Positions 1 to 11,619 are shown, counted from the first letter of the stretch. The stretch: DNA of 64,000 nt from Cymbidium sinense (GCA_021442155.1 CM038214.1:313255001-313319000), one strand, 5' to 3'. Translations and numbers: made by a program. The notes: a model not told the origin generated them from the sequence alone.

Positions 1-360
1 ATAAACTAAACTAATAAACTAATAAATAAACTCACAAAACTAAACTAATAAAACTAAACCACTAACTAAAACTAACTAAAACCTAAATAATAATAAAACC
101 ATAAACTAATAATAATAACAAACTAAATAAAATAAATGACTAACTAACTAATAATAATAAATAAACTAACTAACTAATAAATAAACTAAACCCCAAACTA
201 ACCTGATAATAAGAACTATAACTATAAAAGCCTAACTAAAACTAAACTAAAAACTAAACATAAAACTAATAATAAACTAATAATAACCTAAAACTAATAA
301 AACATAATAACTAATAAATACTAAACCTAAAAAAATAAACCCTAAAACTAAACTAAACCC
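1..360. repeat. Degenerate telomere-derived A/C-rich tract
   Basis: The tract is made of CTAAA, CCTAAA and AATAAA words with almost no G on the + strand and few intact CCCTAAA heptamers. It resembles the AT-rich monomers found later in the window but has no clear start or end marker. No gene is visible in it. Confidence 0.8.
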
Positions 361-619
361 TATTATTGGGCAATTTTGGGATCCATCTCATTCTTGGTGA
401 GTTTTCAAGTGCTTTCTCTCTTGGATTCCCTATAGATTGTCACCGACTGATCTTGACATGTTCTTATTACTTGCAGTGTGACTCATATGCTGACATCTTC
501 AAATCGATGGTGTAAATCTGATGTGCCGATGGATACCACTAGGGCAACAAATTTTTTGGGTAATCGTACCTCTAAATTACTTATTGTTACTAAATCTTTC
601 AATTAGGCTTTAGCTAGTA

Positions 620-2296
620 AGAATTCCTCCACCGAGCATTCTTTCAAATTTCTTCATACGACTTTTAAAGGTACTCCGACAATTATGATTTCAGATGGGC
701 ATATTTAAAGATTAGCTTCACCTTTTGCTTTTTCTTTGATTGGAAAGTTATCATTTAAACGACCAAAGATAGAAGATATTAATTTCTTTTTTTCATAGAT
801 TAAATTTATCTGGTTCTTTTTCTATTGATGACATGCATGTTCTAATTAAACTTTCTAATGACCTTGGTTATGGAATAAATTTTTCTAGGCATTCTTACTA
901 TGTTTTTAATTATCAAATGTGTATTATGAAGTGGACACTTATGTTTTATGTTAATGAAGAGTCTCCTATTGTTCCCATTTGGATTTCTTTACCTAACTTG
1001 TGGATTCATCTATTTAATCATTAGATTTATTGTGCTATTGGGTTTATTTTTGGTCAGCCTTCGCAAGTTGATCAAGCAACAACTACTTCTTCTAGACCGT
1101 ATGTTGCTAGAATTCTTGTAGAGATTGATATTACTAAAAAATATTCGAAAAAATTTGTTTGGGTTCGAAGAATGCAGTTCTTTTCAGAAAGTTTTCTTTG
1201 AGAACTTTCCCATTTTTTGTAATCACTGTAAGATTCATGGGCATGAAATTTCTAAATGCTTTATTTCTCATCCATCTCTTAGGAAAAAAATCACTAGTAA
1301 GAATTCAATTGTTGAAAAAACTAATGATTCTGTCAAGTTGGATAAAGAAAAAATTAGCTTTTCAAAATTTTGATGTTTTACAAAACCAAATTTTTGAATC
1401 TTCTAAAAATGTTTTACCTATTGATGATTTGTCTAATGCGAAAGGTTATTTTAATGTTTCTAAAAAAGTTTTAACTAATAATCATGCTCTAAGTATCTCT
1501 TTTGATGATTCTGTTAAAGGGAAGACATTAGAGGTTGTGGTTAATGACTCTAATGGTTTGGATGTTGTGTGTAACTCCTCTCATGATGATGGTTCAAATA
1601 TTATTGATGTTAACACCATTTCTTCTAATCAATTGGATGTTGTTCCTCTTTCTCCTATGTCTGCTGTAGATCATGGGAAAGAGACTATTTCTTTTCCTTC
1701 TTTGATTGAGAATGGTGGTGAAAAGAATGTTCTTGTTTCTGATATTTTAACTTCTAGTCTAGACAATCTTGTTAATATCGGTGATCAATCTTTTAAAAAA
1801 TAAGATTTGAATACCTGTGATAATTCTCTCTTCAATTCAAAATGATGGTTTTTCTATGGCTAGTAATTATGTTTAGAATTTTGGTAATATGTTATGTGTT
1901 TCTAAGGGATTTAAATCTTATTTTAGTCCCTTACATGAAGATTGTACTGATAATATGGATTATGCATCTCTTGGTCCTTTTATGAATGAAGAAAGGGAGG
2001 ATACTCTTCAGATTTTGTTGGAAGCTGAAAATATTGATAATTGTTTTCTTAATATAGCAATTTCTACTCCTTTCACTTCTGATTCAAAAATGCATACTAT
2101 TTCTGATTTTCTTTTGTCTAATGTTGTGGATGATTCTGAATGCTCTTCTTTGAAATTGATAGCTTCTACTGATCCCCATGCCTTTTATAATAATACTGAT
2201 TCATTTTTAGATGGAGATTTTTTGGAGAAAGGGCATGGTTATAAAACTGTTTACAAGAAGAAAACAAAAAAAGTGTTCAAATTTATGCCCCTCCTC
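620..2296 (+). pseudogene. L1 ORF1 (DUF4283 and CCHC knuckle) pseudogene
   Basis: ORF1 of plant L1 elements is the RNA-binding protein of the retrotransposition particle. The N-terminal half shows the DUF4283-type order: a block with RLASPFAFSLIGKLS (from about 708), then MKWTLMFYVNEESPIVPIWI (about 927-986), then RPYVARILVEIDITKK (about 1096-1140). A zinc knuckle with C-x2-C-x4-H-x4-C spacing (CNHCKIHGHEISKC) sits at 1218-1259. The blocks fall in different frames and carry in-frame stops at about 606, 705, 798 and 1022. The C-terminal part (about 1380-2296) is rich in Ser, Asp and Asn and resembles nothing I recognise, as is usual for the variable tail of this family. It cannot encode a full protein now. 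Confidence 0.83.
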
Positions 2297-3632
2297 ACTT
2301 GTTGAGGGTTACTCATTCCAAAGCTTCTTCAAAATAATTTCTCCTATCCTTGGGAGGTTTTTGCTTTTGGCTGGTTTTTTATCTGTTGGTTAAGCTTTTG
2401 CTGTGTGTTTTCTTGCTAGTTGGAGTACTGGCTTCTTGGCTAATTTTTCTCCTTCTGGCTTGGTGTTTCTTGCTTCATGTTTGCTTGGTTTTTTTTATGC
2501 TCTTTGGCTGGTTGGTTTTGTGTTGCTGGCTTTGATTCTATTGGCTTGCCTTTCTTTGGTTGGTGCTTTTACTCTCTTTGTTGGTGGTAGGTTGGGTATC
2601 CTTGGCTTGTGGTTTGTCCATTGGTAGGTTGTTTCTCTAGTTGTTTATTTTAGCTTTTGCTGGCCTTCTTCTTTTTTCTATTTATTAGTTTGGTTCTCTC
2701 CCTGGCTATTTTTCTCTTTTTCCTGGTTTGGATGTTTCCTTTCCTTTGGTTGGTGCCTTGGTGGCTTTGGATTGGTGTGTTGTGGGATCTATTGGATTGG
2801 TGCCTTTGTGGCTTTGGATTGGTATTGTTTTGGGCTCTATTGGCTTTTTCTTTGAGGGCTCTTTTTTTTTTCTTTGGGCTATGAGCTTCTTTTCTTCTTT
2901 TTTAAGAGATGTTCATATTTGTTTTTGTTGTGATTGCCTTATGTTAATTTTATATGTTGCTCTCCTCTCTCTCTTTCTATTTCCTTAGCTTCAATTTTTT
3001 TTTGGCTAGGTGGCTACTATAATAGATTTGTATTTTTCTTTGGCTGGGATGGTTATGATGACATGATGGATTTTTTCCTTCATATTTTTGTGGCTGGTGA
3101 CTTTTCATATTTGTAACCCTTCTTTGAAGTCGAATACACTTAGGATTTGATGCCCCTCATTATTGTGATTATCCTTCTTTCCTCATATATGAGTGTGAGT
3201 TTTTTCTCTTTATGTTTTCTGATTTACTTCTGGCTGAAATTTCTTGCAGGTTGTAGGTTCTCCTTTTCATTTGGTCTCTTCTTCTTCTTAAAGGGAGCTA
3301 GAGTCTTACTGATGGTCTACTTTTCATAGATGGCTGGAGTTATCTTCAATTGCAAGCTGCATGTTTCCATTTCTTATGCATCTTCGTCTCTTTGGAGGTC
3401 CTTTTGGAGCTTCGTGGATTCTTACCCTTTAATGTCTTTGGCTTGGCTTTTTTAGTTGTCTTTGTTTTTTTTTTATTGCTATTTGATGTATTAGTATAGG
3501 GAATAAACTCTTTAGGATTCTCCTGTAGCTCATTTGAGTAGTAGTTTTATTTTTCTTTTTAAGTTTAGTCTCTAATATGGTCTTCTTGTACCTATTTTTC
3601 TGAGCAATAAATTCATTTTAGTCATAAAAAAA
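2297..3632 (+). other. T/G-rich 3' region and tail of the L1 element
   Basis: The stretch is dominated by TTGGCTGG- and TTTTCTT-type words. Short hydrophobic open frames here (Phe, Leu, Trp, Cys) follow from base composition and are not called as genes. The last 200 bases follow the same order as the other L1 fragments in the window: CTCTTTAGG, a GTAG block, a T-rich block, then GCAATAAA and A-tail. This supports membership in one LINE family. Confidence 0.65.
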
Positions 3633-4812
3633 TCCTAAATCCTAAAAACCCTAAACCCTAATGAATAAACATTACACCCTAAACCCTAAACCCTAAACTC
3701 TAACCCTAAACCCTAAACCATAAAACCCTAAACCCTAAAACCCTAAACCCTAAACCCTAAACCTTGAACAATAAACCCTAAAAACCTAAAAACCTAAACC
3801 TAAACTAAATAAAACCTAAAAATAAAATAAATAAATAAACATAAACCTGAATAAAATAAAATAAAAAATGAAATAAAAACCTAAACTAAAACCTAAACCT
3901 AAACCTAAAAATTAAATTAAATAAAAAATAAAAATAAACTAAAATAAAATAAATAAAAATCTAAACTAAATTAAAAAATAAAATTAACCTAAAAGGGAAA
4001 AACCTAAATAAAATAAAAACAAAACGTAAAATAAAAATAAAATAAACCTAAAATAAAATAAAATAAAAACCTAAACATAAAAAAGTAAGCATAAAAATAA
4101 ACAAAAAATAAAACCTAAACCCTAAACAAAAAAAAAAACTAAACATAAAATAAAAATAAAATAAACAAAATTAAATAAACCTAAACCTAAACTAAAATAA
4201 ATAAAACCTAACTTTAAACTTAAAATAAACTAAACCTAAACCTAAACCTAAACTAAATAAAATAAAATTAACTAAAAATAAACCTAAACCTAAAATAAAA
4301 AATAAAATGTACAAATAAACCTAAAATAAAAACCTAAAACCTAAACCTAAGAAAATAAAATAAAAACCTAAACATAAAGCTACAAATAAAAAATAAAACC
4401 TAAACCTAAAAAATAAAATAAAAATAAAACTAACCTAAAAAAGTAAACCTAAACCTAAAAAATAAACTAAAATAAAAACTCTAAACTAAAAATAAATAAA
4501 CTTAAAATAAGCAAACTAACTAAATTAAAATAAATAAGAAACCTAAATAATAAAAAAAAATTAATATAAATTAAATAAATAAAAAATAAACTAAATAAAC
4601 CAAAACCTACCGGTTTACTTAATTTAAAAAAAAAAACCTAAACCTTAAATCCAAAACCCTAAACTTACAACACTAAACCTACAACCCTAAACCCTAAACC
4701 ATAAAAAATCCTAAACCCTAAAGCTTAAATCCTAAACCCTAAACACTAAACCGTAAACCCTAAACCCTAACCCTTAACCCTAAACCCTCCTAAAACCTAA
4801 ACCCTAAACCCC
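3633..4812 (+). repeat. Telomere-like tract, AT-rich monomer, telomere-like tract
   Basis: 3633-3780 is near-canonical CCCTAAA. 3781-4625 is an AT-rich monomer beginning with the AACCTAAACTAAATAAAACC motif and ending with the GTTTACTTAATTT marker at 4613-4625. 4640-4812 is again near-canonical CCCTAAA with single-base variants and directly abuts the P0 retropseudogene. There is no coding content. Confidence 0.85.
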
Positions 4813-5672
4813 GGTTGAGCTAATTTTTATGAAAGGTGATCTTAAAGAAGTTAGCGAAGTGGTTACGAAACACTAATTTAATGCTCCCACCCATTTTAGT
4901 CTTGTTGCACCTATTGATGTTGTCCTACAAGCAACACTAGTCTAGATAATTTACAGACTTCTTTCTTCTAGGTTCTCAACATCCTAACTAAGATCAACAA
5001 GGTACTATTAAAATTATCACCTTGACTGAGCAGATTAAAAAAAAAAGCGATAAGGTGGGATCCTCAGTGGCTGCTCTACTCACTAAGATGGGGATTAGGC
5101 CATTCTCTTATGGCCTTGTCGTCCAGTCTGCGTATGATGATGGTTCGATGTTTAGTCCTGAGGTGCTTGACCTCTCTGAAGATGATCTCATCGAGATGTT
5201 TTCGGCTGGCCTTTCAATGATCACTTCTCTCTCACTGGCATTCTCTTATCCCACCCTTGCTGCAGCATCCCATATGTTCATCAATGCTTACAAGAATGTC
5301 CTCGCCATCATGATTGCCACTGATTACACATATCTGTAGGAAGAGAAGGTTAAGGAGTATTTGAAGGAACCTAGTAAATTTGATGTGGCTACTATACCTT
5401 ATGCTTTTCCTACTCCTACTGCTACTACTACTACGATTGCTGTAGTGGAAGAGAAGAAGGAAGAGCCTGCAAAGTAATCGATGACAGTATGGGTTTCAAC
5501 TTGTTCGACTAAGCTTTGTTAAATTTGGGAGATAAATCATTTTGTAAAATAATATTTTTGTGAATTTTTGAATTGTATTTTATTTTATCATGTTTTACTA
5601 GTTGTTAGAGGATAATGTCTTGTTTGATTTGGTAATTTCTTGTTTATTATGGAATCATTGGAGTTAAAAAAA
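4813..5672 (+). pseudogene. RPP0: 5'-truncated retropseudogene of 60S acidic ribosomal protein P0 (uL10)
   Basis: P0 anchors the P1/P2 stalk of the large ribosomal subunit in the GTPase-associated centre. The copy starts near residue 90 of the roughly 320-residue plant protein. KGDLKEVSE (from about 4832), then [19 protein letters not shown] and [20 protein letters not shown] match P0 in order with no intron between them. The signature C-terminus DDSMGFNLFD, followed by TAA, lies at 5480-5512, one frameshift after a Glu/Lys-rich hinge. In-frame stops occur at 4874-4876, 5337-5339 and 5474-5476. A 3' UTR of about 150 bases ends in an A-run (5664-5672) that meets CCCTAAA repeat. Lack of introns, 5' truncation and A-tail indicate a processed, LINE-mobilised copy of P0 mRNA; it is not functional. 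Confidence 0.93.
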
Positions 5673-5733
5673 TAAACTCTAAACCATAAACCCTAAACCC
5701 TAACCATAAACCCTAAACCATAAACCCCAAACC
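5673..5733 (+). repeat. Short telomere-like tract
   Basis: About eight CCCTAAA or one-base variant units lie between the P0 A-tail and the next retro-fragment. Confidence 0.8.
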
Positions 5734-5890
5734 TTGTGACTTTATAGTAGACACGGTTCTAGTTATTTAGGGTTTTAAATTTGCTATGTGTGCTCATTTC
5801 TTATCTATGTCATCACTTGCGTCTTAGAAAACTTGGTGTTTTACTTGGTCGATGAAATTGTTGAATCTGAATTTGTTCTCTATAAAAAAA
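5734..5890 (+). pseudogene. GRP mRNA 3' UTR fragment
   Basis: This matches only the 3' UTR of the glycine-rich-protein retrocopies listed below, from the TTTATAGTAGA block through TTGGTCGATGAAAT to TTGTTCTCTATAAAAAAA. All coding sequence is missing. The 3' end is at the same position as in the other copies, so it is either a more severely 5'-truncated insertion or a deletion derivative of one unit. Confidence 0.8.
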
Positions 5891-6310
5891 ACCAAAAAGC
5901 CTAAACCCTAAACTAAAACCTGAAACCTAAACCTTAAACCCTAAACCCTAAACCTTAAATTGTAAAAATAAATAAAAATAAAAAAGCCCTAACCCTAAAC
6001 CCTAAAACTAACCCTAAACTCTAAACCCTAAACCCTAAACACTAAACTCTAAAACCCTGAACCTTAAACCCTAAACCCTAAACCCTAAATCTTATACCCT
6101 AAAACCCTAAACCTAAACCCTAAACCCTAAACCCTATGCCCAAATCCTAAACCCTAAAAGCATAAACCCAAAAACCCTAAACCCTAAACCCGAAACCTTA
6201 AACCCTAACCCAAAACCCAAACTAAAACCCTAAACCTAAACCTAAAGTAACTAAATAAATTAAAAAATAAACCTAGACCCTAAAACCTAAGAAACATAAA
6301 CCTAAACCCT
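5891..6310 (+). repeat. Telomere-like tract and unit spacer
   Basis: 5891-6240 is CCCTAAA with many single-base variants. 6241-6310 is the conserved spacer containing TAAAGTAACTAAATAAATT, which precedes almost every GRP retrocopy in the window. Confidence 0.82.
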
Positions 6311-6797
6311 AAGAATGGGCAGAACCTTGATGGCAAGACATCACCATCAATCAGGCTCAGTCTAGATCTGGCGGTGGAGGTGAATGCGGAGGCGGTGGTT
6401 ATCGCAGTGGTGGTGGGCGATCTGGAGGTGCTGGTGGATATAGAGGTAGGGGTCAGTGCAATGGTCATTATGTAGGTGAGAGGAGCGACGAAGGTTACAG
6501 CCATGGTGGTGGCGGAGGGAGAGATCGAGGATATGATGATGGATCCTTCTACTCGAGAGGCCGGGGTGGTTCTAATACGAACTGGACAAACTGAAGAACG
6601 GCTAATCCGATCTACTACTTATGGAACTGTATCTTTACAGCAGAGACGATTCTAGTTATATAGGGTTTTTGATTTCCTCTACGTGCTCATTTTTGATCTA
6701 TGTCGTCACTTGTGTCTTAAAAAACTTGGTGTGTTTCTTGGTTGATGATATCGAGAAGAAGAAATGTTGAATCTAAATTTGTTCTCTATTAAAAAAA
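6311..6797 (+). pseudogene. Glycine-rich RNA-binding protein retrocopy (GRP copy 2)
   Basis: The parent looks like a plant GRP7/GRP8-class protein (one RRM plus a glycine-rich tail; RNA chaperone). Seen: NGQNLDGK, the end of the RRM, at the start; then, after a frameshift, GGGGECGGGGYRSGGGRSGG, a YSHGGGGGRDRGYDDGS block and a C-terminal RGRGGSNTNWTN ending at TGA 6592-6594. A 3' UTR of about 200 bases ends in an A-run at 6790-6797. The RRM itself is absent. The copy begins at AAGAATGGG, the same truncation point as the other copies, and is preceded by the same spacer. Frameshifts make it non-coding. The reverse-strand frame across it is a shadow. Confidence 0.85.
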
Positions 6798-9450
6798 GGA
6801 AAAAACCCTAATCCCTAAATTAAAACCTAAACCCTAAACCTAAAGCCTAAACCTTAAACCCAAAACCCTAAAAATAAATAAAAAATGAATAAAAACCTAA
6901 CCCTAAACCCATATGAATAAAACTAACCAAAAATGTTAAACCTATAACCCTAAACCCTAAAATCAAAACCATAAACCCTAAACCCTAAACCCTAAAACCT
7001 ACAACCCTAAACTTTAAACCCTCAACCCCAATCACTAAACCCTAAACCCTAAACCCTAAACTGTAAACAGTAAAAACCAAAAAGCCTAAACCTAAACTAA
7101 ACAAAACCTAAAAATAAAATAAATTATAAAAGCAAAACCTAAATAAAATAAACAAATAAAATATAATAAAAACCTAAACTAAAACCAAACCTAAACCTAA
7201 GAATAAAATAAATTAAAAAGTAAAAACTAAACTAAAATGTAAAAATAAAAATATAAACTAAACTAAAAAATAAAATAAACATAAAAATAAAAAACCTAAA
7301 TAAAAATAAACTATATGAAAAATAAAAATAAAATAAACCTAAAATAAAATAAATTAAAAACATAATCTTATAAATAATTAAAAAATAAAACCTAAACCTA
7401 AAACTAAAAAAAAACTAAACCTAAAATAAACAAAATAAAATAAACCTAAACATAAACAAAAATTAACTAAACTAAAATAAATAAAACCTAAACCTAAACC
7501 TAAACCTTAACATAAATAAATAAAATAAACTAAAAATAAACCTAAATCTAAACTAAAAAATAAAACCTAAAAAAAACAAAAATTAAAAACCTAAAACCAA
7601 AATATAGAAAATAAAATAAAAATCTAAACCTAAACTTAAAAATAAAAAATAACAATTAAACCTAAAAAATAAAATTAAAGTAAAACTAAAGTAAAAAATA
7701 AACATAAACCAGAACCTAAACCTAAAAAATAAATTACAATAAAAAACTTAAATTAAAATAAATAAAATAAACTAAATAAAAATAAAAAATAAAAAATAAA
7801 CTAAAATAAATAAAAAATAAACTAGACAAACTAAAAAAATTCTAAAATTATCGGTTTACTTAATTTAAAAAAAAAAACCCTAAACCCTAAACCCTAAAAC
7901 TAACCCTAAACACAAAACCCTAAACTTACAACCCTCAACTCTAAACTCTAAACCTTAAAAAACCCTAAACCCTAAACCCTAAACTAACCATAAACCCTAA
8001 ACTTTTTATAACCGTAAAACCTAAAGCCTAAAGCCTAAAACCCTAAACCTTAAAGCCCAAATTAACCCAAAACCATAAACCATAAAACCTAAAAACCCTA
8101 AACCCTAAACCCTAAACCCTAAACCAACAACTCTAAACCTACAACCCTAAATTCTAAACCCTAAATCTTAAATCCTAAAACTCTAAACCCTAAACCCTAA
8201 ACTCGAAACCATAACCCGAAACCCTAAAGCCTAAACCCTAAATCCTAACCATAACCCTAAACCCTAAACCCTAAACCCTAAACCCTAAACTCTAAAACCC
8301 TAAACCCTAATGTTTAAACCTTAAACCCTAAAAACCTAAAAACCTAAGCCTAAACTAAATAAAACTTAAAAATAAAATAAATAAATAAAACTATACCTAA
8401 ATAAAATAAAAAAATAAAATAAAATAAAAACCTAAACCTAAACCTAAAAAAATAAAATAAAATAAAAAATTTAAAATAGAATAAAAAAAAGCTAAACTGA
8501 ACTAATAAAAATGAAAAATAGAATAAAAAACCTTAATAAATTAAAAACTAAACGTAAAATAAAAATAGAATAAACCTAAAATAAAATAAAATAGAAATTA
8601 AATAAAAACCTAAACAAAAAAAATTAAGCTAAAAATAATACCTAAAAATAAATAAAAAATAAAACCTAAACACTAAACTAAAAAAAAAAACTAAACCGAA
8701 AATAAAAATAAAATAAACAAAGTAAAATAAACATAAACCTAAACTAAAATAAACTAAACCTAAATCTAAATCTAAAGTTAACTGAACCTAAACCTAAACC
8801 TGAACTAAATAAAATAAAATAAACTAAAAATAAACCTAAACTTAAAATAAAAACATCAAACCTAAACCTAAAAAAATAAAAGAAAAATTTAAACCTAAAC
8901 CTAAAAATAAAAAATATAGCGTAAACCTAAAAAATTAAATAAAAATAAAACTCAACTAGAAAATAAACCTAAACATAAAAAATAAACTAAAATAAAAAGC
9001 CTAAACTAAAATAAATAAACTAAACTAAACAAAAATAAAAATAAACTTTAATTAAAAGAAAAAATAAAATAAACTAAAATAAATAAAAAATAAACTAAAT
9101 AAATTAAATAAACCTAAACCTACCAGTTTACTTTATTTTAAAAAAAAATTTTTAGACCCACAATCCTAAACCCTAAACCCTAAACCCTGAACCTACAACC
9201 CTCAAGCTACAACCCTAAACCCTAAACCCAAAACCCTAATCATAAACCCCAACCCCTAAAAGCATAAACCCAATAACGTTAAACCATAAAGACTAAACTT
9301 TACACCCTAAAGCCTAAACCCTAAACCCTAAACCCTAACCCGAAACCTTAAACCCCAAACCCTAAACCTAAACCTAAAGTAACTAAATAAATTAAAAAAA
9401 TAATCTTAAATAATAAAACTTAAAAAACCTAAACCTAAACCTAAACCCTA
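6798..9450 (+). repeat. Two AT-rich monomers separated by telomere-like tracts
   Basis: 6798-7082 is a CCCTAAA-like tract. 7083-7866 is an AT-rich monomer closed by GTTTACTTAATTT at 7854-7866. 7881-8330 is a long near-canonical tract. 8331-9139 is a second monomer closed by GTTTACTTTATTTT at 9126-9139. 9150-9364 is another CCCTAAA tract. 9365-9450 is the unit spacer leading into the next retrocopy remnant. No genes are seen. Confidence 0.83.
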
Positions 9451-9530
9451 ATAAGGGTCAAAACTTTGACCTTAAATAAAATACAGAAAAGAAGGAATGT
9501 TGAATCTAAATTTGATCACTGTTAAAAAAA
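9451..9530 (+). pseudogene. GRP retrocopy with large internal deletion
   Basis: Only the first few bases (AAGGGTCAAAACTTTGACC-like, corresponding to AATGGGCAGAACCTTGAC) and the last 45 bases (GAAGGAATGTTGAATCTAAA through the A-run) of the GRP retrocopy remain. Everything between, about 400 bases, is gone. The expected spacer lies directly upstream, showing that this was once a normal unit. Confidence 0.7.
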
Positions 9531-11158
9531 ATGAAAAAACCAAAACCCAAAACTAAAACTTGAACCAAAGACCTAAAACCTAAACCCTAAACCTTTAACC
9601 CTAAACTGTAAAAACCCTAACCCTAAACCCTAAACCCTAAAACCATAAACCCTAAACCCTAAAACCTAAACCCGAAACCCTAAACCCTAAACCCCAGACC
9701 CTAAACCCTAATCCCTAAACCCTCAACTAAGCCTAAACCCTAAACCCACAACTAAACCTAAACCTTAAAAAGTTTAAAACCTAAACCTAAACTAAATAAA
9801 ACCTAAAAATAAAATAAATAAATAAATGTAAACCAAAATAAAATTAAAAATAAAACTAAATCCTAAACTAACACCTAAACCTAAACCTAAACTAAAAAAT
9901 AAAATATAATAAAAAATAAAAACTAAACTAAAATAAAATAAATAAAACCTAAACTAAACTAAAAAAATAAACAAACCTAAATAAAATAAAACCTAAACGT
10001 AAAATAAATATAAATTAAACATAAAGTAAAAGAAAATAAAAACCTAAACTTAAAAAATAAAGCTAAAACTAAAACTTAAAAATAAAAAAAAAATAGAATC
10101 TAAACCCTAAACTAAAAAAAACTAAACCTAAAATAAATAAAATAAAATAAACCTAAACCTAAGTTAAAATAAGAAAAACTAAAATAAATAAAAACTAAGT
10201 CTAAACCTAAAATAAACTAAACTTCAATCTTAAACTAAATAAAATAAAATAAACTAAAAATAAACCTAAACCTAAACTAAAAAATCTAACATAAAAATAA
10301 ACCTAAAATAAAAACCAAAAACCTAAACCTAAAAAAATAAAATAAAAACCTAAACCAAAACCTAAAAATAAAAAATTAAACTGAAACCTAAAAAATAAAA
10401 GAAAAATAAAACTAAACTTAAAAAATAAAGAAAAACCTAACCTAAATCAAAAAAATAAGTTAAAATAAAAAACTTAAACTAAAATAAATAAATCTAAAAT
10501 AAATAAACTAAGCTAAATAAAAATAAAAATTATCCTTAAATGAAAATAAAAAATAAAATAAACTAAAATAAATAAAAAATAAACTAACTAAACCTAAACC
10601 TACCAGTTTACTTAATTTTTATAAAAAAAAATCCTAAACCATGAACCCAAACCTTAAATCCTAAATCCTAATCCCTAAACCCTAAACCCTATACCCTAAA
10701 ACTAACTTTAAACCCTAAAACCTAAACCTACAACCCTAAACCCTAAACTCTAAACCCTAAACCCTAAAATAACCCTAAACCGTAAACCCTAAACCCTAAA
10801 CCTTAACCTTAACCCAAAACCCAAACCCTAAACCCTAAACCTAAACCCTAAACCTTAAAATCCTATACACTAAACACTAAACTAACCCTAAACCATAAGC
10901 TAAGCCAAAACCCTCAAAACCCTAAACCCTAAAGCCTAAACGCTAAAGCCTAAACCCTAACCCTAAACCCTATGCCTTAAAGCCCTAAACCCTAAAATCC
11001 TAAACCATAAACCCTAACCCTAAACCCTAAACCCTAAAGCCTAAACTCTAAACCCTAAACCTTAAATACTAAATCCTAACCTTAAACCCTAAACCTAAAG
11101 TAACTAAATAAATTAAAAAATAAACCTAAACCCTAAAACCTAATAAACATAGACCCTA
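9531..11158 (+). repeat. Telomere-like tract, AT-rich monomer, telomere-like tract, spacer
   Basis: 9531-9768 is CCCTAAA-like. 9769-10618 is an AT-rich monomer closed by GTTTACTTAATTT at 10606-10618. 10633-11092 is a long variant CCCTAAA tract. 11093-11158 is the unit spacer. The second half of this monomer (from about 10236) and the tract after it match 16325-17179 closely, which defines a tandem duplication. Confidence 0.83.
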
Positions 11159-11619
11159 AGAATAGATAGAACCTTGACAACATGAACATCACTATCAACC
11201 AGGCTCAGTCTAGATTTGGCGGTGGACGTGAACGTGGAGGCGACGGTTATCACATTGGTGATGGGGATCTAGAGATGGAGGTAGATATGGAGGTGGTGGT
11301 CGAAGCAGTGGTGGTTGTGTAAGTAGGCGGAGTGACCAATGTTAGAGCTGAGGTGGTGGTGAAGGGATATGATGGTGGATCTTGCTACTCGAGGGGTCAG
11401 GGTGATTCTGATAGGAACTGGAGAAACTGAAGAATAGCTGATCCGATCTGTCGGTTATTGAATTGTCTTTATAGTACATAAGGTTCTAATTATCTTCCTA
11501 TGCATGTTCATTTTTTAACTATGTCATCGCTTGTGTCTTAGAAAAATTGGTGTGTTACTTGGTTGATGAATTCAAAAAGAAGAAATATTGAATCTAAGTT
11601 TGTTCTCTGTTAAAAAAAA
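11159..11619 (+). pseudogene. Glycine-rich RNA-binding protein retrocopy (GRP copy 4)
   Basis: It starts at the common AAGAATRG truncation point. NITINQAQSRFGGGRERGG reads in one frame, the classic junction between the end of an RRM (ITVNxAQSR) and a glycine-rich tail. Stops in CAATGTTAGAGCTGA and several small indels break the tail. The 3' UTR and A-run are complete. It shares private variants (TTTGGCGGTGGA, CACATTGGTGAT) with the copy at 17180, so these two are sisters from a duplication. Confidence 0.85.

Larger units (their letters stand above)
361..3632 (+). mobile_element. L1-clade LINE with ORF1 but no ORF2, decayed
   Basis: This non-LTR element is embedded in telomere-like repeat. 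Seen: an ORF1-like coding stretch (about 620-2296) broken by stops and frameshifts, then about 1.3 kb of T/G-rich sequence, an AATAAA signal near 3606-3611 and a short A-tail at 3625-3632 that runs directly into CCCTAAA repeat. Known: plant L1 elements carry ORF1 with DUF4283 and a zinc knuckle, then ORF2 with endonuclease, reverse transcriptase and RNase H. Nothing resembling ORF2 lies between ORF1 and the 3' region. I infer an internally deleted copy that depended on another element's ORF2 for movement. The T/G-rich 3' region shares end structure with the fragments at 44561, 50671, 53704, 56530 and 61223. Confidence 0.82.

Noticed and set aside
3633..3780. Terminal telomere of the chromosome
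   Set aside because: Perfect heptamer runs reach only about six units and are mixed with many variants and insertions. This fits subtelomeric or interstitial repeat, not an active telomere end.
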